Part shown: positions 56,768 through 64,000 of the stretch, in pieces
Layout of the letters: each line of letters begins with the position of its first letter
Position numbering within the stretch: position 1 is the first letter of the stretch
DNA from: Solwaraspora sp. WMMD792
Lineage (GTDB): Bacteria > Actinomycetota > Actinomycetes > Mycobacteriales > Micromonosporaceae
Assembly: GCF_029626105.1 (NCBI RefSeq)
Contig: NZ_JARUBH010000009.1
Location: forward strand, 1,612,001 to 1,676,000
Length of the DNA stretch: 64,000 bases
Direction of reading: 5' to 3'
Translations under genes and position numbers: made by a program
Notes under the pieces: model-generated
The model's database searches: none
Seen by the model: the letters and a program-made list of their open reading frames with translations, nothing else
Told to the model about the DNA's origin: nothing

Positions 56768-57379
56768 ATGGGCAGCGCCGAACTGGACGAGTTGATCGTC
56801 GCGGACGCCGAGGCGTTGCGCGCGTGGTTGTCGGCCAACCACGGCACATCGCCCGGAGTGTGGCTCGCCCTGACCAGGAAGGGCGGCACAGTCACCACGC
56901 TGACCTGGCAGCAGGCGGTCGACGAGGCGCTGTGCTTCGGCTGGATCGATGGGCAGGCCCGGAAGCGGGATGAGCAGACCTCCTGGATCCGGTTCACCCC
57001 GCGTCGGCCCCGCAGCTCCTGGTCACAGCGCAACGTGGCCCACGTGGCCCGGTTGGAGGCGCAGGGGCGGATGATGCCGTCCGGCCGTGCTGCGGTGGAC
57101 GCCGCGAAGGGGGACGGACGGTGGGCAGCCGCCTATGCGCCGCCTTCGGAAGCCGTGGTGCCGGCCGATCTGCTCGCTGCGATCGCCGCTGACCCCGCCG
57201 CCCAGGCAATGTTCGACGTACTCACCAGGACCAATCGCTTTGCCCTCATCAACCGGGTGATCAGCGTCAAGCGGGCGCAGACCCGCGAGCGGAGGATCGG
57301 CGAGATCGTCGCCATGTTGGCCCGGAACGAGACGATTTACCCGCAAAAAGCCAAACCACCGGAGTCGGCCACGTCGTGA
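56768..57379 (+). CDS. YdeI/OmpD-associated family protein
   Basis: A 203-residue protein of the YdeI (bacteriocin-resistance-like) family: WLSANHGTSPGVWLALTRKG, ALCFGWIDGQARKRDEQTSW and FTPRRPRSSWSQRNVAHVAR are its hallmark blocks. Biochemical role unknown. It is divergent from the urease operon across a 253-bp gap and convergent with an antiporter gene. Confidence 0.88.
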   Translation: MGSAELDELIVADAEALRAWLSANHGTSPGVWLALTRKGGTVTTLTWQQAVDEALCFGWIDGQARKRDEQTSWIRFTPRRPRSSWSQRNVAHVARLEAQGRMMPSGRAAVDAAKGDGRWAAAYAPPSEAVVPADLLAAIAADPAAQAMFDVLTRTNRFALINRVISVKRAQTRERRIGEIVAMLARNETIYPQKAKPPESATS

Positions 57380-57415
57380 TGGCCGTACGCGGTCCGGCGT
57401 GCCGCGACCCTGTCG

Positions 57416-58651
57416 TCAGGCTTCCGGCGACTGGTCCGGGCCGTGGCTGGTGCCGGCCCTCGGCCGCCGGAAGCGGTCGTGCCAGGCCGGTGTCTCCCGT
57501 TCGTCGTCGAAGGCGTTGGCGATCACCACGTCGGTCGACGAGTGCAGCAGGATCGAGATCACGATCGTCAGCGCGACCAGATGGAACACCTCGTCGGCGG
57601 CGTCGATGCCGGACTTGAGCACGATCAGGCCGTACACCACCGACGCGAAGCCCTTCGGCCCGAACCACATCGCCGCCGCCTGTTCCCGGGGTGCCAACCC
57701 GGAGCGGACGAACGCGATCGCCAGCGCCACCGGCCGGGCGACGAAGATGGCCAGCACCGCGAAGACCCATCCCGGCCAGGAGATCTCGCCGAGGAACTCG
57801 ATCGAGATCAGCGCGCCGAAGACCAGAAGCGCGGCCAGCTTCAGCAGCTCGGAGACGCTTTCGCCGAAATGCTCGAACGCGGCCCGCTGGCGGGGGCCGA
57901 AGGTGGCGATGGTGCTGCCGGCGGCGAACGCGGCCAGGAACAGGTTGCCGTGGGTGGCCTGCCCGAGAGCCAGCACGAGCAGGCCGATCGCCACCCCGTT
58001 GAGCGGCGCGTACAGGGCCGACGCGGCGAACCACCGGGTCCGTTCCAGGGCGATCGCCAGCGCGGGGACGGCGACCCCGATGACCAGGCCGACGGCGAGT
58101 TCGGTGGCCAGTTCGTCGAGGTGCAGGTCGCCGGAGCCGCTGGCGATCGCCAGGAACAGGATCACGAACGGCAACGCGAGGCCGTCGTTGATCCCGGACT
58201 CGACGTTGAGCAGATGCCGCAGCCGGTACGGCACCTTCTTGTTGCCGACCAGCGCGGCGGCGAACACCGGGTCGGTCGGGGCCAGCACCGCGCCGATCAG
58301 CAGCGCCTCCGCCCAGCCCAGCCCGGCCACGTAGTGGGCCAGCACCGCGGTGATCACCAGGGTGAGCGGCAGCCCCCAGCCCAGCGCCCGGCCGGGCAGC
58401 CGCCAGGCGGAGCGCAGGTCCTGCCAGCCGACCCGCATCCCGTCGGTGAACAGCACGGCGAACAGCGCCAGCTCGGCGAGGGTGTTGACGATCGACGAGT
58501 CGGCCTGCACGTCCAGCACGCCGGTGGTCTGCGGCCCGAGCAGGAACCCGGCCACCAGGAACAGCGCCGCCGTGGACAGGATGGTGCGGTGGGCCAGTGC
58601 CGACACCAGCACGGCGAGCAGCAGGACGGCGGCGAAACTCAACAGCAGCAT
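57416..58651 (-). CDS. CPA1-type cation:proton antiporter
   Basis: A 411-residue membrane protein with about twelve hydrophobic helices and Na+/H+ exchanger motifs: GAVLAPTDPVFAAALVG and NVESGINDGLALPFVILFLA (the ND pair), plus LFGALISIEFL. The ATG at 58651 has GGAG 5 nt upstream; the frame is open far upstream but opposite aspS. The C-terminal 35 residues are hydrophilic. Confidence 0.9.
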   Translation of the reverse strand: MLLLSFAAVLLLAVLVSALAHRTILSTAALFLVAGFLLGPQTTGVLDVQADSSIVNTLAELALFAVLFTDGMRVGWQDLRSAWRLPGRALGWGLPLTLVITAVLAHYVAGLGWAEALLIGAVLAPTDPVFAAALVGNKKVPYRLRHLLNVESGINDGLALPFVILFLAIASGSGDLHLDELATELAVGLVIGVAVPALAIALERTRWFAASALYAPLNGVAIGLLVLALGQATHGNLFLAAFAAGSTIATFGPRQRAAFEHFGESVSELLKLAALLVFGALISIEFLGEISWPGWVFAVLAIFVARPVALAIAFVRSGLAPREQAAAMWFGPKGFASVVYGLIVLKSGIDAADEVFHLVALTIVISILLHSSTDVVIANAFDDERETPAWHDRFRRPRAGTSHGPDQSPEA

Positions 58652-58801
58652 GTGAACTCCGGGACCGGCGGGGAGCGGCGGTGATGGTGTCGGGCCCGGT
58701 GATGGTACGTCCCGCCGGGGTCGGGATCGGCGCGGACCGGTACCGGACGGGCTGACACAATGCGGAAGCAGTCCCGTACCCGCGATGAGGAGTTCCGTGC
58801 C

Positions 58802-60622
58802 GTGATTCGTACCCATGACGCCGGCGGCCTGCGCGCCACGCACGCCGGCACGACGGTGACGCTTGCCGGGTGGGTGGCCCGCCGGCGCGACCACGGCGGG
58901 GTCATCTTCGTCGACCTGCGCGACGCCTCCGGCGTGGTGCAGGTGGTGTTCCGCGAGGAGATGCAGCTGGCCCACGCGCTGCGTAACGAGTTCTGCGTAC
59001 GGGTGACCGGCGTCGTGGACCGCCGCCCGGAGGGTAACGACAACCCGGAGCTGGCCACCGGCGAGATCGAGGTCACCGCGACCGAGCTGACCGTGCTGTC
59101 CGAGGCCGCGCCGCTGCCGCTGCCGATCGACGACCAGGTCGACGCCGGCGACGATGTCCGGCTGCGGTACCGCTACCTGGACCTGCGGCGCAGTGGTCCG
59201 GCCGGGGCGTTGCGGCTGCGGTCGCGGGCCAACCAGATCGCCCGTACGGTGCTGCACGACCGCGACTTCGTGGAGATCGAGACCCCGACGCTGACCCGGT
59301 CCACCCCGGAGGGGGCCCGCGACTTCCTGGTGCCGGTGCGGCTGCAGCCCGGCACCTGGTACGCCCTGCCGCAGTCGCCGCAGCTGTTCAAGCAACTGCT
59401 GATGGTCGCCGGGATGGAGCGTTACTACCAGATCGCCCGCTGCTACCGCGACGAGGACTTCCGGGCCGACCGGCAGCCGGAGTTCACCCAGCTGGACATC
59501 GAGATGTCGTTCGTCACCCAGGACGACGTGATCGAGCTGGGCGAGTCGATCGTCGGCGCGCTGTGGCGGGAGCTGGCCGGGCACGAGATCACCGGTCCGG
59601 TGCCGCGGATCACCTGGCACGAGGCGATGGACCGGTACGGTTCCGACAAGCCGGACCTGCGCTACGGCGTGGAGCTGACCGAGCTGACCGGCTACCTGCG
59701 CGGCACGGCGTTCCGGGTGTTCGCCGGGGCGATCGACGCCGGCGGCTACGTCGGCGCGGTGGTGATGCCCGGCGGTGCCGCCCAGACCCGCAAGGAGCTC
59801 GACGGCTGGCAGGACTGGGCCAAGGCGCGCGGCGCGCGGGGCCTCGCGTACGTGGTGCTGGACGCCGAGACCGGCGAACCGCGCGGCCCGGTGGCGAAGA
59901 ACCTGTCGGCCGAGCACCTGGGCGGGTTGGCCGACGCGGTCGGCGCCAAGCCCGGCGACGCGATCTTCTTCGCCGCCTCGACCAACCGGCGGGAGGCGCA
60001 GGAGCTGCTCGGCGCGGCCCGCATCGAGATCGCCCGGCGGGCCAACCTGGTCAACGAGAGCGCGTGGGCGTTCTGCTGGGTGGTGGACGCGCCGATGTTC
60101 GAGCCTACGGATGAGGGCGGCTGGACGGCGGTGCACCACCCGTTCACCTCGCCGACCGACGAGTGGCTGGACCGGTTCGACGGCGCGCCCGGCGAGGCCC
60201 TGGCCTACGCGTACGACATCGTCTGCAACGGCAACGAGATCGGCGGCGGCTCGGTCCGTATCCACCGGGCCGACGTGCAGCGGCGGGTGTTCGACCTGCT
60301 GGGCATCAGCGAACAGGAGGCTGCCGACAAGTTCGGCTTCCTGCTGGAGGCGTTCAAGTACGGCCCGCCGCCGCACGGCGGCATCGCGTTCGGCTGGGAC
60401 CGGATCTGCATGCTGCTGGCCGGCGTGGACTCGATCCGTGAGGTGATCGCGTTCCCGAAGACGCGCGGCGGGTTCGACCCGCTGACCCAGGCGCCGACGC
60501 CGATCACCGCCCAGCAGCGCGCGGAGGCCGGGGTGGACGCCAAGCCGAAGCCGCCGGCCGGTGTCGCGCCGACGCCGGCCGCCGGTACGGCAGGGGTGGT
60601 AGCCCTGGTGGAGCCGTCCTGA
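58802..60622 (+). CDS. aspS: Aspartyl-tRNA synthetase
   Basis: A 606-residue class II synthetase: OB-fold anticodon domain ([19 protein letters not shown]), motif 2 region [20 protein letters not shown], bacterial GAD insertion, and motif 3 [15 protein letters not shown]. The GTG at 58802 has GAGGAG 9 nt upstream. Bacterial-type with a C-terminal low-complexity tail. As no GatCAB information is in the window, discriminating or non-discriminating status is open. Confidence 0.96.
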   Translation: MIRTHDAGGLRATHAGTTVTLAGWVARRRDHGGVIFVDLRDASGVVQVVFREEMQLAHALRNEFCVRVTGVVDRRPEGNDNPELATGEIEVTATELTVLSEAAPLPLPIDDQVDAGDDVRLRYRYLDLRRSGPAGALRLRSRANQIARTVLHDRDFVEIETPTLTRSTPEGARDFLVPVRLQPGTWYALPQSPQLFKQLLMVAGMERYYQIARCYRDEDFRADRQPEFTQLDIEMSFVTQDDVIELGESIVGALWRELAGHEITGPVPRITWHEAMDRYGSDKPDLRYGVELTELTGYLRGTAFRVFAGAIDAGGYVGAVVMPGGAAQTRKELDGWQDWAKARGARGLAYVVLDAETGEPRGPVAKNLSAEHLGGLADAVGAKPGDAIFFAASTNRREAQELLGAARIEIARRANLVNESAWAFCWVVDAPMFEPTDEGGWTAVHHPFTSPTDEWLDRFDGAPGEALAYAYDIVCNGNEIGGGSVRIHRADVQRRVFDLLGISEQEAADKFGFLLEAFKYGPPPHGGIAFGWDRICMLLAGVDSIREVIAFPKTRGGFDPLTQAPTPITAQQRAEAGVDAKPKPPAGVAPTPAAGTAGVVALVEPS

Positions 60623-60642
60623 CCGGGTAACTGTCTTCCGGT

Positions 60643-60678
60643 CGTGGGCCCGGGGTGCGCGTGCACCCCGGGCCCACG
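60643..60678. terminator. Strong terminator after aspS
   Basis: Perfect 16-bp GC-rich arms (60643-60658 and 60663-60678) with a 4-nt loop, 21 bp after the aspS stop. Confidence 0.8.
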
Positions 60679-60716
60679 TACGTCTGCGGCCCATGCCTGC
60701 ACCGGTTCCAGAGAAG

Positions 60717-60762
60717 TTGTGCACAGATATTGTGCAAACTTTATTTGCAGAGTTATTGTGCA
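60717..60762 (+). promoter_or_regulatory. Four heptamers at exact 13-bp period (operator array)
   Basis: TTGTGCA at 60717, 60730 and 60756, with a degenerate ATTTGCA at 60743, all spaced by 13 bp. The array lies in an AT-rich patch ending 5 bp before the start of an ArsR-type regulator gene, so it is a probable operator for that protein. The first unit plus two bases, TTGTGCACA, also resembles a DnaA box. Confidence 0.65.
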
Positions 60763-60766
60763 TTCC

Positions 60767-61372
60767 ATGGATGAGCAGCAGTCGACGGTCTGGCTCACTG
60801 GGGACCAGGTCCGCACCCTGGCCCACCCGCTGCGGTTACGGCTGCTGGGCGCGCTGCGGCTGGACGGTCCGGCGACCGCCACCGCGCTCGCCCACGAGCT
60901 GGGCACCAACACCGGAGCGACCAGCTACCACCTGCGCAAGCTCGCCGACGTCGGGCTGGTACGTGAGGAGCCGGCCCGCGGCACCGGACGCGAGCGGTGG
61001 TGGCGCTCGGTGCACAAGGTTTCGTCCTGGCGAGCCACCTCGTTCGACGCCGACCCGGACGCCCGGGCCGCCGCCGACTGGCTGAACAGCTACTTCGTGC
61101 AGCAGTTCGTCCGGCTGGCCGAGGACTGGCACGCCGCCCGCGACGGCTACTCCACCGAGTGGCGGGACGCCGCCGAGTACTCCGACTACATCCTGACCCT
61201 CACCCCGGACCAGCTGAGCCGACTCAACGCCGACCTGCACGCGGTTGTCGAGCGCTACCGCACCGACCCCGGTCCCGGTCACGGCGCTGCCGAGCAGGTG
61301 ATGCTCTACACCTACGGCTTTCCCCGCGTCGTCAACAGCGACCGGGGCGGCTCTGCCGGGGATGGGTCGTGA
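60767..61372 (+). CDS. ArsR-type winged-helix regulator
   Basis: A 201-residue regulator with an ArsR-like winged HTH (QVRTLAHPLRLRLLGALRLD, NTGATSYHLRKLADVGLVRE) and a C-terminal helical domain of about 110 residues. No metal-binding CxC motif. The ATG at 60767 lies just after an array of four heptamers. The stop overlaps the MFS gene by 4 bp, so it probably controls that exporter and itself. Confidence 0.88.
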   Translation: MDEQQSTVWLTGDQVRTLAHPLRLRLLGALRLDGPATATALAHELGTNTGATSYHLRKLADVGLVREEPARGTGRERWWRSVHKVSSWRATSFDADPDARAAADWLNSYFVQQFVRLAEDWHAARDGYSTEWRDAAEYSDYILTLTPDQLSRLNADLHAVVERYRTDPGPGHGAAEQVMLYTYGFPRVVNSDRGGSAGDGS

Positions 61373-62691
61373 GAACGCTGACCGCCCGTCAGGTCCACCG
61401 GCGTTATCTGATCCTGCACGGCCTGCGCTGGGCACCCGTCGGGCTGCTGATCCCCGTCTGGGTGCTGCTGATGCTGGAACGCGGGCTCACCTTGGCGCAG
61501 ATCGGCCTGGTCGTCGCGGCGCAAGGGCTGGCCGTACTGCTGCTGGAGCTGCCGACCGGAGGCCTGGCCGACGCCGTCGGTCGCAAGCCGGTGCTGATCG
61601 GCGCGGCGGTGGCGAACCTGGCGTCGCTGTCGCTGCTCGTCGTCGCGGACTCCTTCACCCTGTTCGTCGTGGTGATGCTGCTGCAGGGCGTCTACCGGGC
61701 GTTGGAGAGCGGGCCGCTGGAGTCCTGGTACGTCGACGCCACGCTCGCCGCCGACCCCGACGCGCGGTACGAAGGCGGGCTGAGCCACGGGGGAGTGGTG
61801 CTGGGTCTCGCGATCGCGGCCGCCGCGCTGGCCAGCGGTGGGCTCGTGGCGCTCGGCCCGGTGGGTCCGGTCAGCGCGTTGACGGGGCCGGTGCTCGTCG
61901 CAGCGCTGCTCCAGGTCGTCGGCCTCGTCGGTTTGGCGTGGTTGCTGGTCGAGGCACGGCCGGCTGGGGCAGCGCCGGTCGCCGGGGGACAACCGGCGCG
62001 GGTGTCGACGGTCGGCGCGTCGATCCGGCGGGTGCCGTCCGTGATTCGGGACGCGCTGGCGCTGCTGCGGCGTTCCCGGATCCTGCTCGCCCTGATCTCG
62101 GTCGAGCTGTTCTGGGGTTTCGGCATGATCTCCTTCGAGACCCTGATGCCGGTACGCCTGGCGGAGGTGACCGGCGACGCAGACCGGGCGGCGGCGCTGC
62201 TCGGTCCGGTCGGTGCCGTTGCCTGGCTGGCGTCGGCCGGCGGTGCCGCGCTGGTGCCGGCGCTCACCCGACGACTCGGTGCGCCGGTGACCGCCGCCGC
62301 ATTCCGGATCCTGCAGGGGGCGACCGTCGCCGGCATGGCGCTGCTGGCCGGGCCGGCCGGGGTGGTCGCAGCCTTCCTGGCCTGCTACGCCATCCACGGT
62401 GCGTCGAACCCGGTGCACATGGGCCTGCTGCACCGGCAGGTGGACGGCGGGCACCGCAGCAGCGTGGTCTCGCTCAACTCGATGGTCGCGCACCCGGCGG
62501 GGGCGCTTGGCGGGGTGGTGCTGATGGCCATCGCCGGTGCCGCCTCGGTCAGCCTGGCAATGCTGGTCGGTGCGGCCGTGCTGGCCGCGGCCGCACCGCT
62601 GTACCTGGTCTCGCCTGGTCCAAGCTGGATTGGCCGGCGCGGCCGTTGGGTATGGAACGGCCGACCGACTGAACCCCCCAGGAGGATCTGA
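61369..62691 (+). CDS. MFS transporter, probable exporter
   Basis: A 440-residue major facilitator protein with about twelve helices; the loop 2-3 signature is seen in [15 protein letters not shown]. The GTG overlaps the upstream regulator (GTGA), and the stop overlaps a small membrane protein gene by 1 nt. Local pairing with an ArsR-type regulator suggests drug or metabolite efflux; the substrate is unknown. Confidence 0.88.
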   Translation: MRTLTARQVHRRYLILHGLRWAPVGLLIPVWVLLMLERGLTLAQIGLVVAAQGLAVLLLELPTGGLADAVGRKPVLIGAAVANLASLSLLVVADSFTLFVVVMLLQGVYRALESGPLESWYVDATLAADPDARYEGGLSHGGVVLGLAIAAAALASGGLVALGPVGPVSALTGPVLVAALLQVVGLVGLAWLLVEARPAGAAPVAGGQPARVSTVGASIRRVPSVIRDALALLRRSRILLALISVELFWGFGMISFETLMPVRLAEVTGDADRAAALLGPVGAVAWLASAGGAALVPALTRRLGAPVTAAAFRILQGATVAGMALLAGPAGVVAAFLACYAIHGASNPVHMGLLHRQVDGGHRSSVVSLNSMVAHPAGALGGVVLMAIAGAASVSLAMLVGAAVLAAAAPLYLVSPGPSWIGRRGRWVWNGRPTEPPRRI

Positions 62692-62885
62692 TGTTCGCCA
62701 TTGCTGCGGCTGTCGTTTTCGGCTTCGCCCTGCTGCTCGACCTGCTCGACACCGATCTCGGTGCGCCCGACCTGTTCAACTGGAACACCATGGTGCTGAT
62801 CGGCCTGCTCTGCCTGGCCCTGTTTTTCGCCGGGGTCGGTCGCGGCACCGGCGGCGGTTGGTCCCGGCGCCGTCGGCGCAGCTGA
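62691..62885 (+). CDS. Small two-helix membrane protein
   Basis: A 64-residue protein with two hydrophobic helices (AIAAAVVFGFALLLDLL and MVLIGLLCLALFFAGVG) joined by a short acidic loop and ending in a basic SRRRRRS tail. GGAGG lies 5 nt before the ATG. Function unknown; translational coupling to the MFS gene suggests an accessory role, though similar small proteins are widespread in actinobacteria. Confidence 0.75.
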   Translation: MFAIAAAVVFGFALLLDLLDTDLGAPDLFNWNTMVLIGLLCLALFFAGVGRGTGGGWSRRRRRS

Positions 62886-62899
62886 CCCGGCTGTTCACT

Positions 62900-62939
62900 G
62901 GCCCGATCTCGGTGCATTTCCGGCGTCCGAGATCGGGCC
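62900..62939. terminator. Hairpin between the exporter operon and rarA
   Basis: Perfect 13-bp arms (62900-62912 and 62927-62939) with a 14-nt loop, 15 bp after the small membrane protein gene and 15 bp before rarA. Likely terminator; it lies so close to rarA that it may also affect its leader. Confidence 0.6.
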
Positions 62940-62954
62940 GGTACTGTCTTGCTG

Positions 62955-64000
62955 ATGGAGTCCGACGTCCTCTTCTCCTACCCCTCCGCCGAGCAGCGCC
63001 GCGATGCGCCGCCGGCTGGCGGCGGCGTGGCGGCGGGTGACTCTGGCTCCGGCCCGTCCGCTTCGGCGCCGTTGCCGGTACGGATGCGTCCGGCGAGCCT
63101 CGACGAGCTGGTCGGCCAGGAGCATCTGCTGGCCCCGGGCGCGCCGCTGCGGCAGCTGGTGACCGGTACCGCGCCGATGTCGGTCATCCTGTGGGGGCCG
63201 CCGGGCTGCGGCAAGACGACGATCGCCCACCTGGTGGCCCGGGCCACCGACCGTCGCTTCGTAGCGATGTCGGCGCTGTCCGCCGGAGTCAAGGACGTCC
63301 GTGCGGTGATCGACGAGGCCCGACGGCAACGGCGTACCGGCGGGCTGCCGACGGTGCTGTTCATCGACGAGGTGCACCGCTTCAGCAAGACCCAGCAGGA
63401 CTCGCTGCTCGCGGCGGTCGAGGACCGTACCGTGACGTTGCTGGCGGCGACCACCGAAAACCCCCATTTTTCGGTCATCTCGCCGTTACTGTCGCGGTGT
63501 GTCCTGCTCACCCTGCGGCCACTCGGCGACGAGGCGGTCCGTGACCTGCTCCGGCGCGCGGTGACCGACGAACGTGGACTCGGCGGCTCGCTACGGCTGT
63601 CGCAGCCGGCCGAGGATCACCTGGTCCGGTTGGCCGGTGGCGACGTGCGCAAGGCGCTCACCGCCCTGGAGGCGGCGGCCTCGGCGGCCACCGCGACCGA
63701 CACCGGGGAGATCGACCTGCGTACCGCCGAGCGGGCAATCGACGTCGCCGCTGTGCGCTACGACCGCGACGGCGACGCCCACTACGACGTGACCAGCGCG
63801 TTCATCAAGAGCATGCGTGGCTCGGACGTCGACGCCGCGCTGCACTGGCTGGCCCGGATGCTGGTCGCCGGGGAGGACGCCAGGTTCATCGCCCGGCGGA
63901 TGGTGATCTTCGCCAGCGAGGACGTCGGGATGGCCGATCCGGGTGCGCTGTCGGTGGCGACCGCGGCCGCCCACGCCGTGGAGTACGTGGGGCTGCCGGA
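62955..64000 (+). CDS. rarA: Replication-associated recombination protein A (partial)
   Basis: The first 348 codons of a RarA/MgsA AAA+ ATPase acting at stalled replication forks; the gene runs past the window end. Visible: [20 protein letters not shown], Walker [11 protein letters not shown], Walker [16 protein letters not shown], sensor [10 protein letters not shown] and the start of the tetramerisation domain ([20 protein letters not shown]). It is the usual neighbour of aspS in actinobacteria. The ATG at 62955 has no clear ribosome site. Confidence 0.93.
   Translation, partial: MESDVLFSYPSAEQRRDAPPAGGGVAAGDSGSGPSASAPLPVRMRPASLDELVGQEHLLAPGAPLRQLVTGTAPMSVILWGPPGCGKTTIAHLVARATDRRFVAMSALSAGVKDVRAVIDEARRQRRTGGLPTVLFIDEVHRFSKTQQDSLLAAVEDRTVTLLAATTENPHFSVISPLLSRCVLLTLRPLGDEAVRDLLRRAVTDERGLGGSLRLSQPAEDHLVRLAGGDVRKALTALEAAASAATATDTGEIDLRTAERAIDVAAVRYDRDGDAHYDVTSAFIKSMRGSDVDAALHWLARMLVAGEDARFIARRMVIFASEDVGMADPGALSVATAAAHAVEYVGLP

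Noticed and set aside
60717-60725. A DnaA box cluster or replication origin
   Set aside because: Only the first heptamer extends to a DnaA-like 9-mer; the others do not, and no dnaA/dnaN/gyr genes are near. An operator array fits better.
57416-60826. A 1136-codon open frame on the minus strand running across aspS
   Set aside because: Only the part below 58651 encodes a recognisable protein (antiporter). The rest is antisense to aspS and lacks any domain; long antisense frames are normal at this GC content.

Overview
The window is high-GC actinobacterial chromosome, most likely a Micromonosporaceae member (Micromonospora and relatives). The reasons are pervasive GTG/TTG starts and GTGA stop/start overlaps, the phosphatidylinositol mannoside genes (pgsA-patA-pimA), the pdxST-yebC-ruvCAB and yajC-secDF-apt-rel-hisS order known from mycobacteria and Micromonospora, and Scr1-type XRE/DUF397 genes. 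The genus is an inference from gene content.

Layout. 1-12.3 kb is core: a cyclopropane-synthase-like methyltransferase, thrS, a HIT phosphorylase, an EF-G-like GTPase, PIM biosynthesis, PLP synthase (pdxST) and yebC. 12.3-17.5 kb is a decaying accessory island between yebC and ruvC: an intact vapBC, a second vapB with a stump of vapC, an XRE/DUF5753 regulator killed by an amber codon and a frameshift beside an intact DUF397 gene, a MerR-type effector half without its HTH plus a second small copy of it, and a lipoprotein. 17.5-31.2 kb is core again: ruvCAB, yajC-secD-secF, apt, rel, two membrane-anchored cyclophilins, a glyoxalase-II-like hydrolase and hisS. A ferritin-like acyl-ACP desaturase follows, behind a 37-bp palindrome.

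32.3-56.6 kb holds three separated modules that together look like a nitrogen-scavenging programme: (i) urtABCDE, a urea ABC transporter with a double GlnR-box-like site; (ii) a guanidine-I (ykkC) riboswitch at about 43,615-43,750 on the minus strand, heading a guanidine-hydrolase-type ureohydrolase and an NMT1-type ABC transporter; (iii) ureABCFGD with a GlnR-box-like site. The logical flow is guanidine -> urea + NH4+ -> NH4+, with urea also imported. The hydrolase begins with a natural run of six histidines, UreG has a His-rich N-terminus, and no ureE is present, so nickel delivery may be organised in an unusual way. This is the most interesting content of the window.

Between and after these modules lie regulator/enzyme pairs (HxlR/thioesterase, TetR/SDR, XRE/AlpA-like, AraC-VOC-UvrA-like), a relic IS200/IS605 right end that still carries an omega-RNA-like scaffold, an antiporter, aspS, an ArsR-type regulator preceded by four heptamers at exact 13-bp spacing, an MFS exporter, and the 5' part of rarA running off the end. 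No tRNA, rRNA or CRISPR array was seen.
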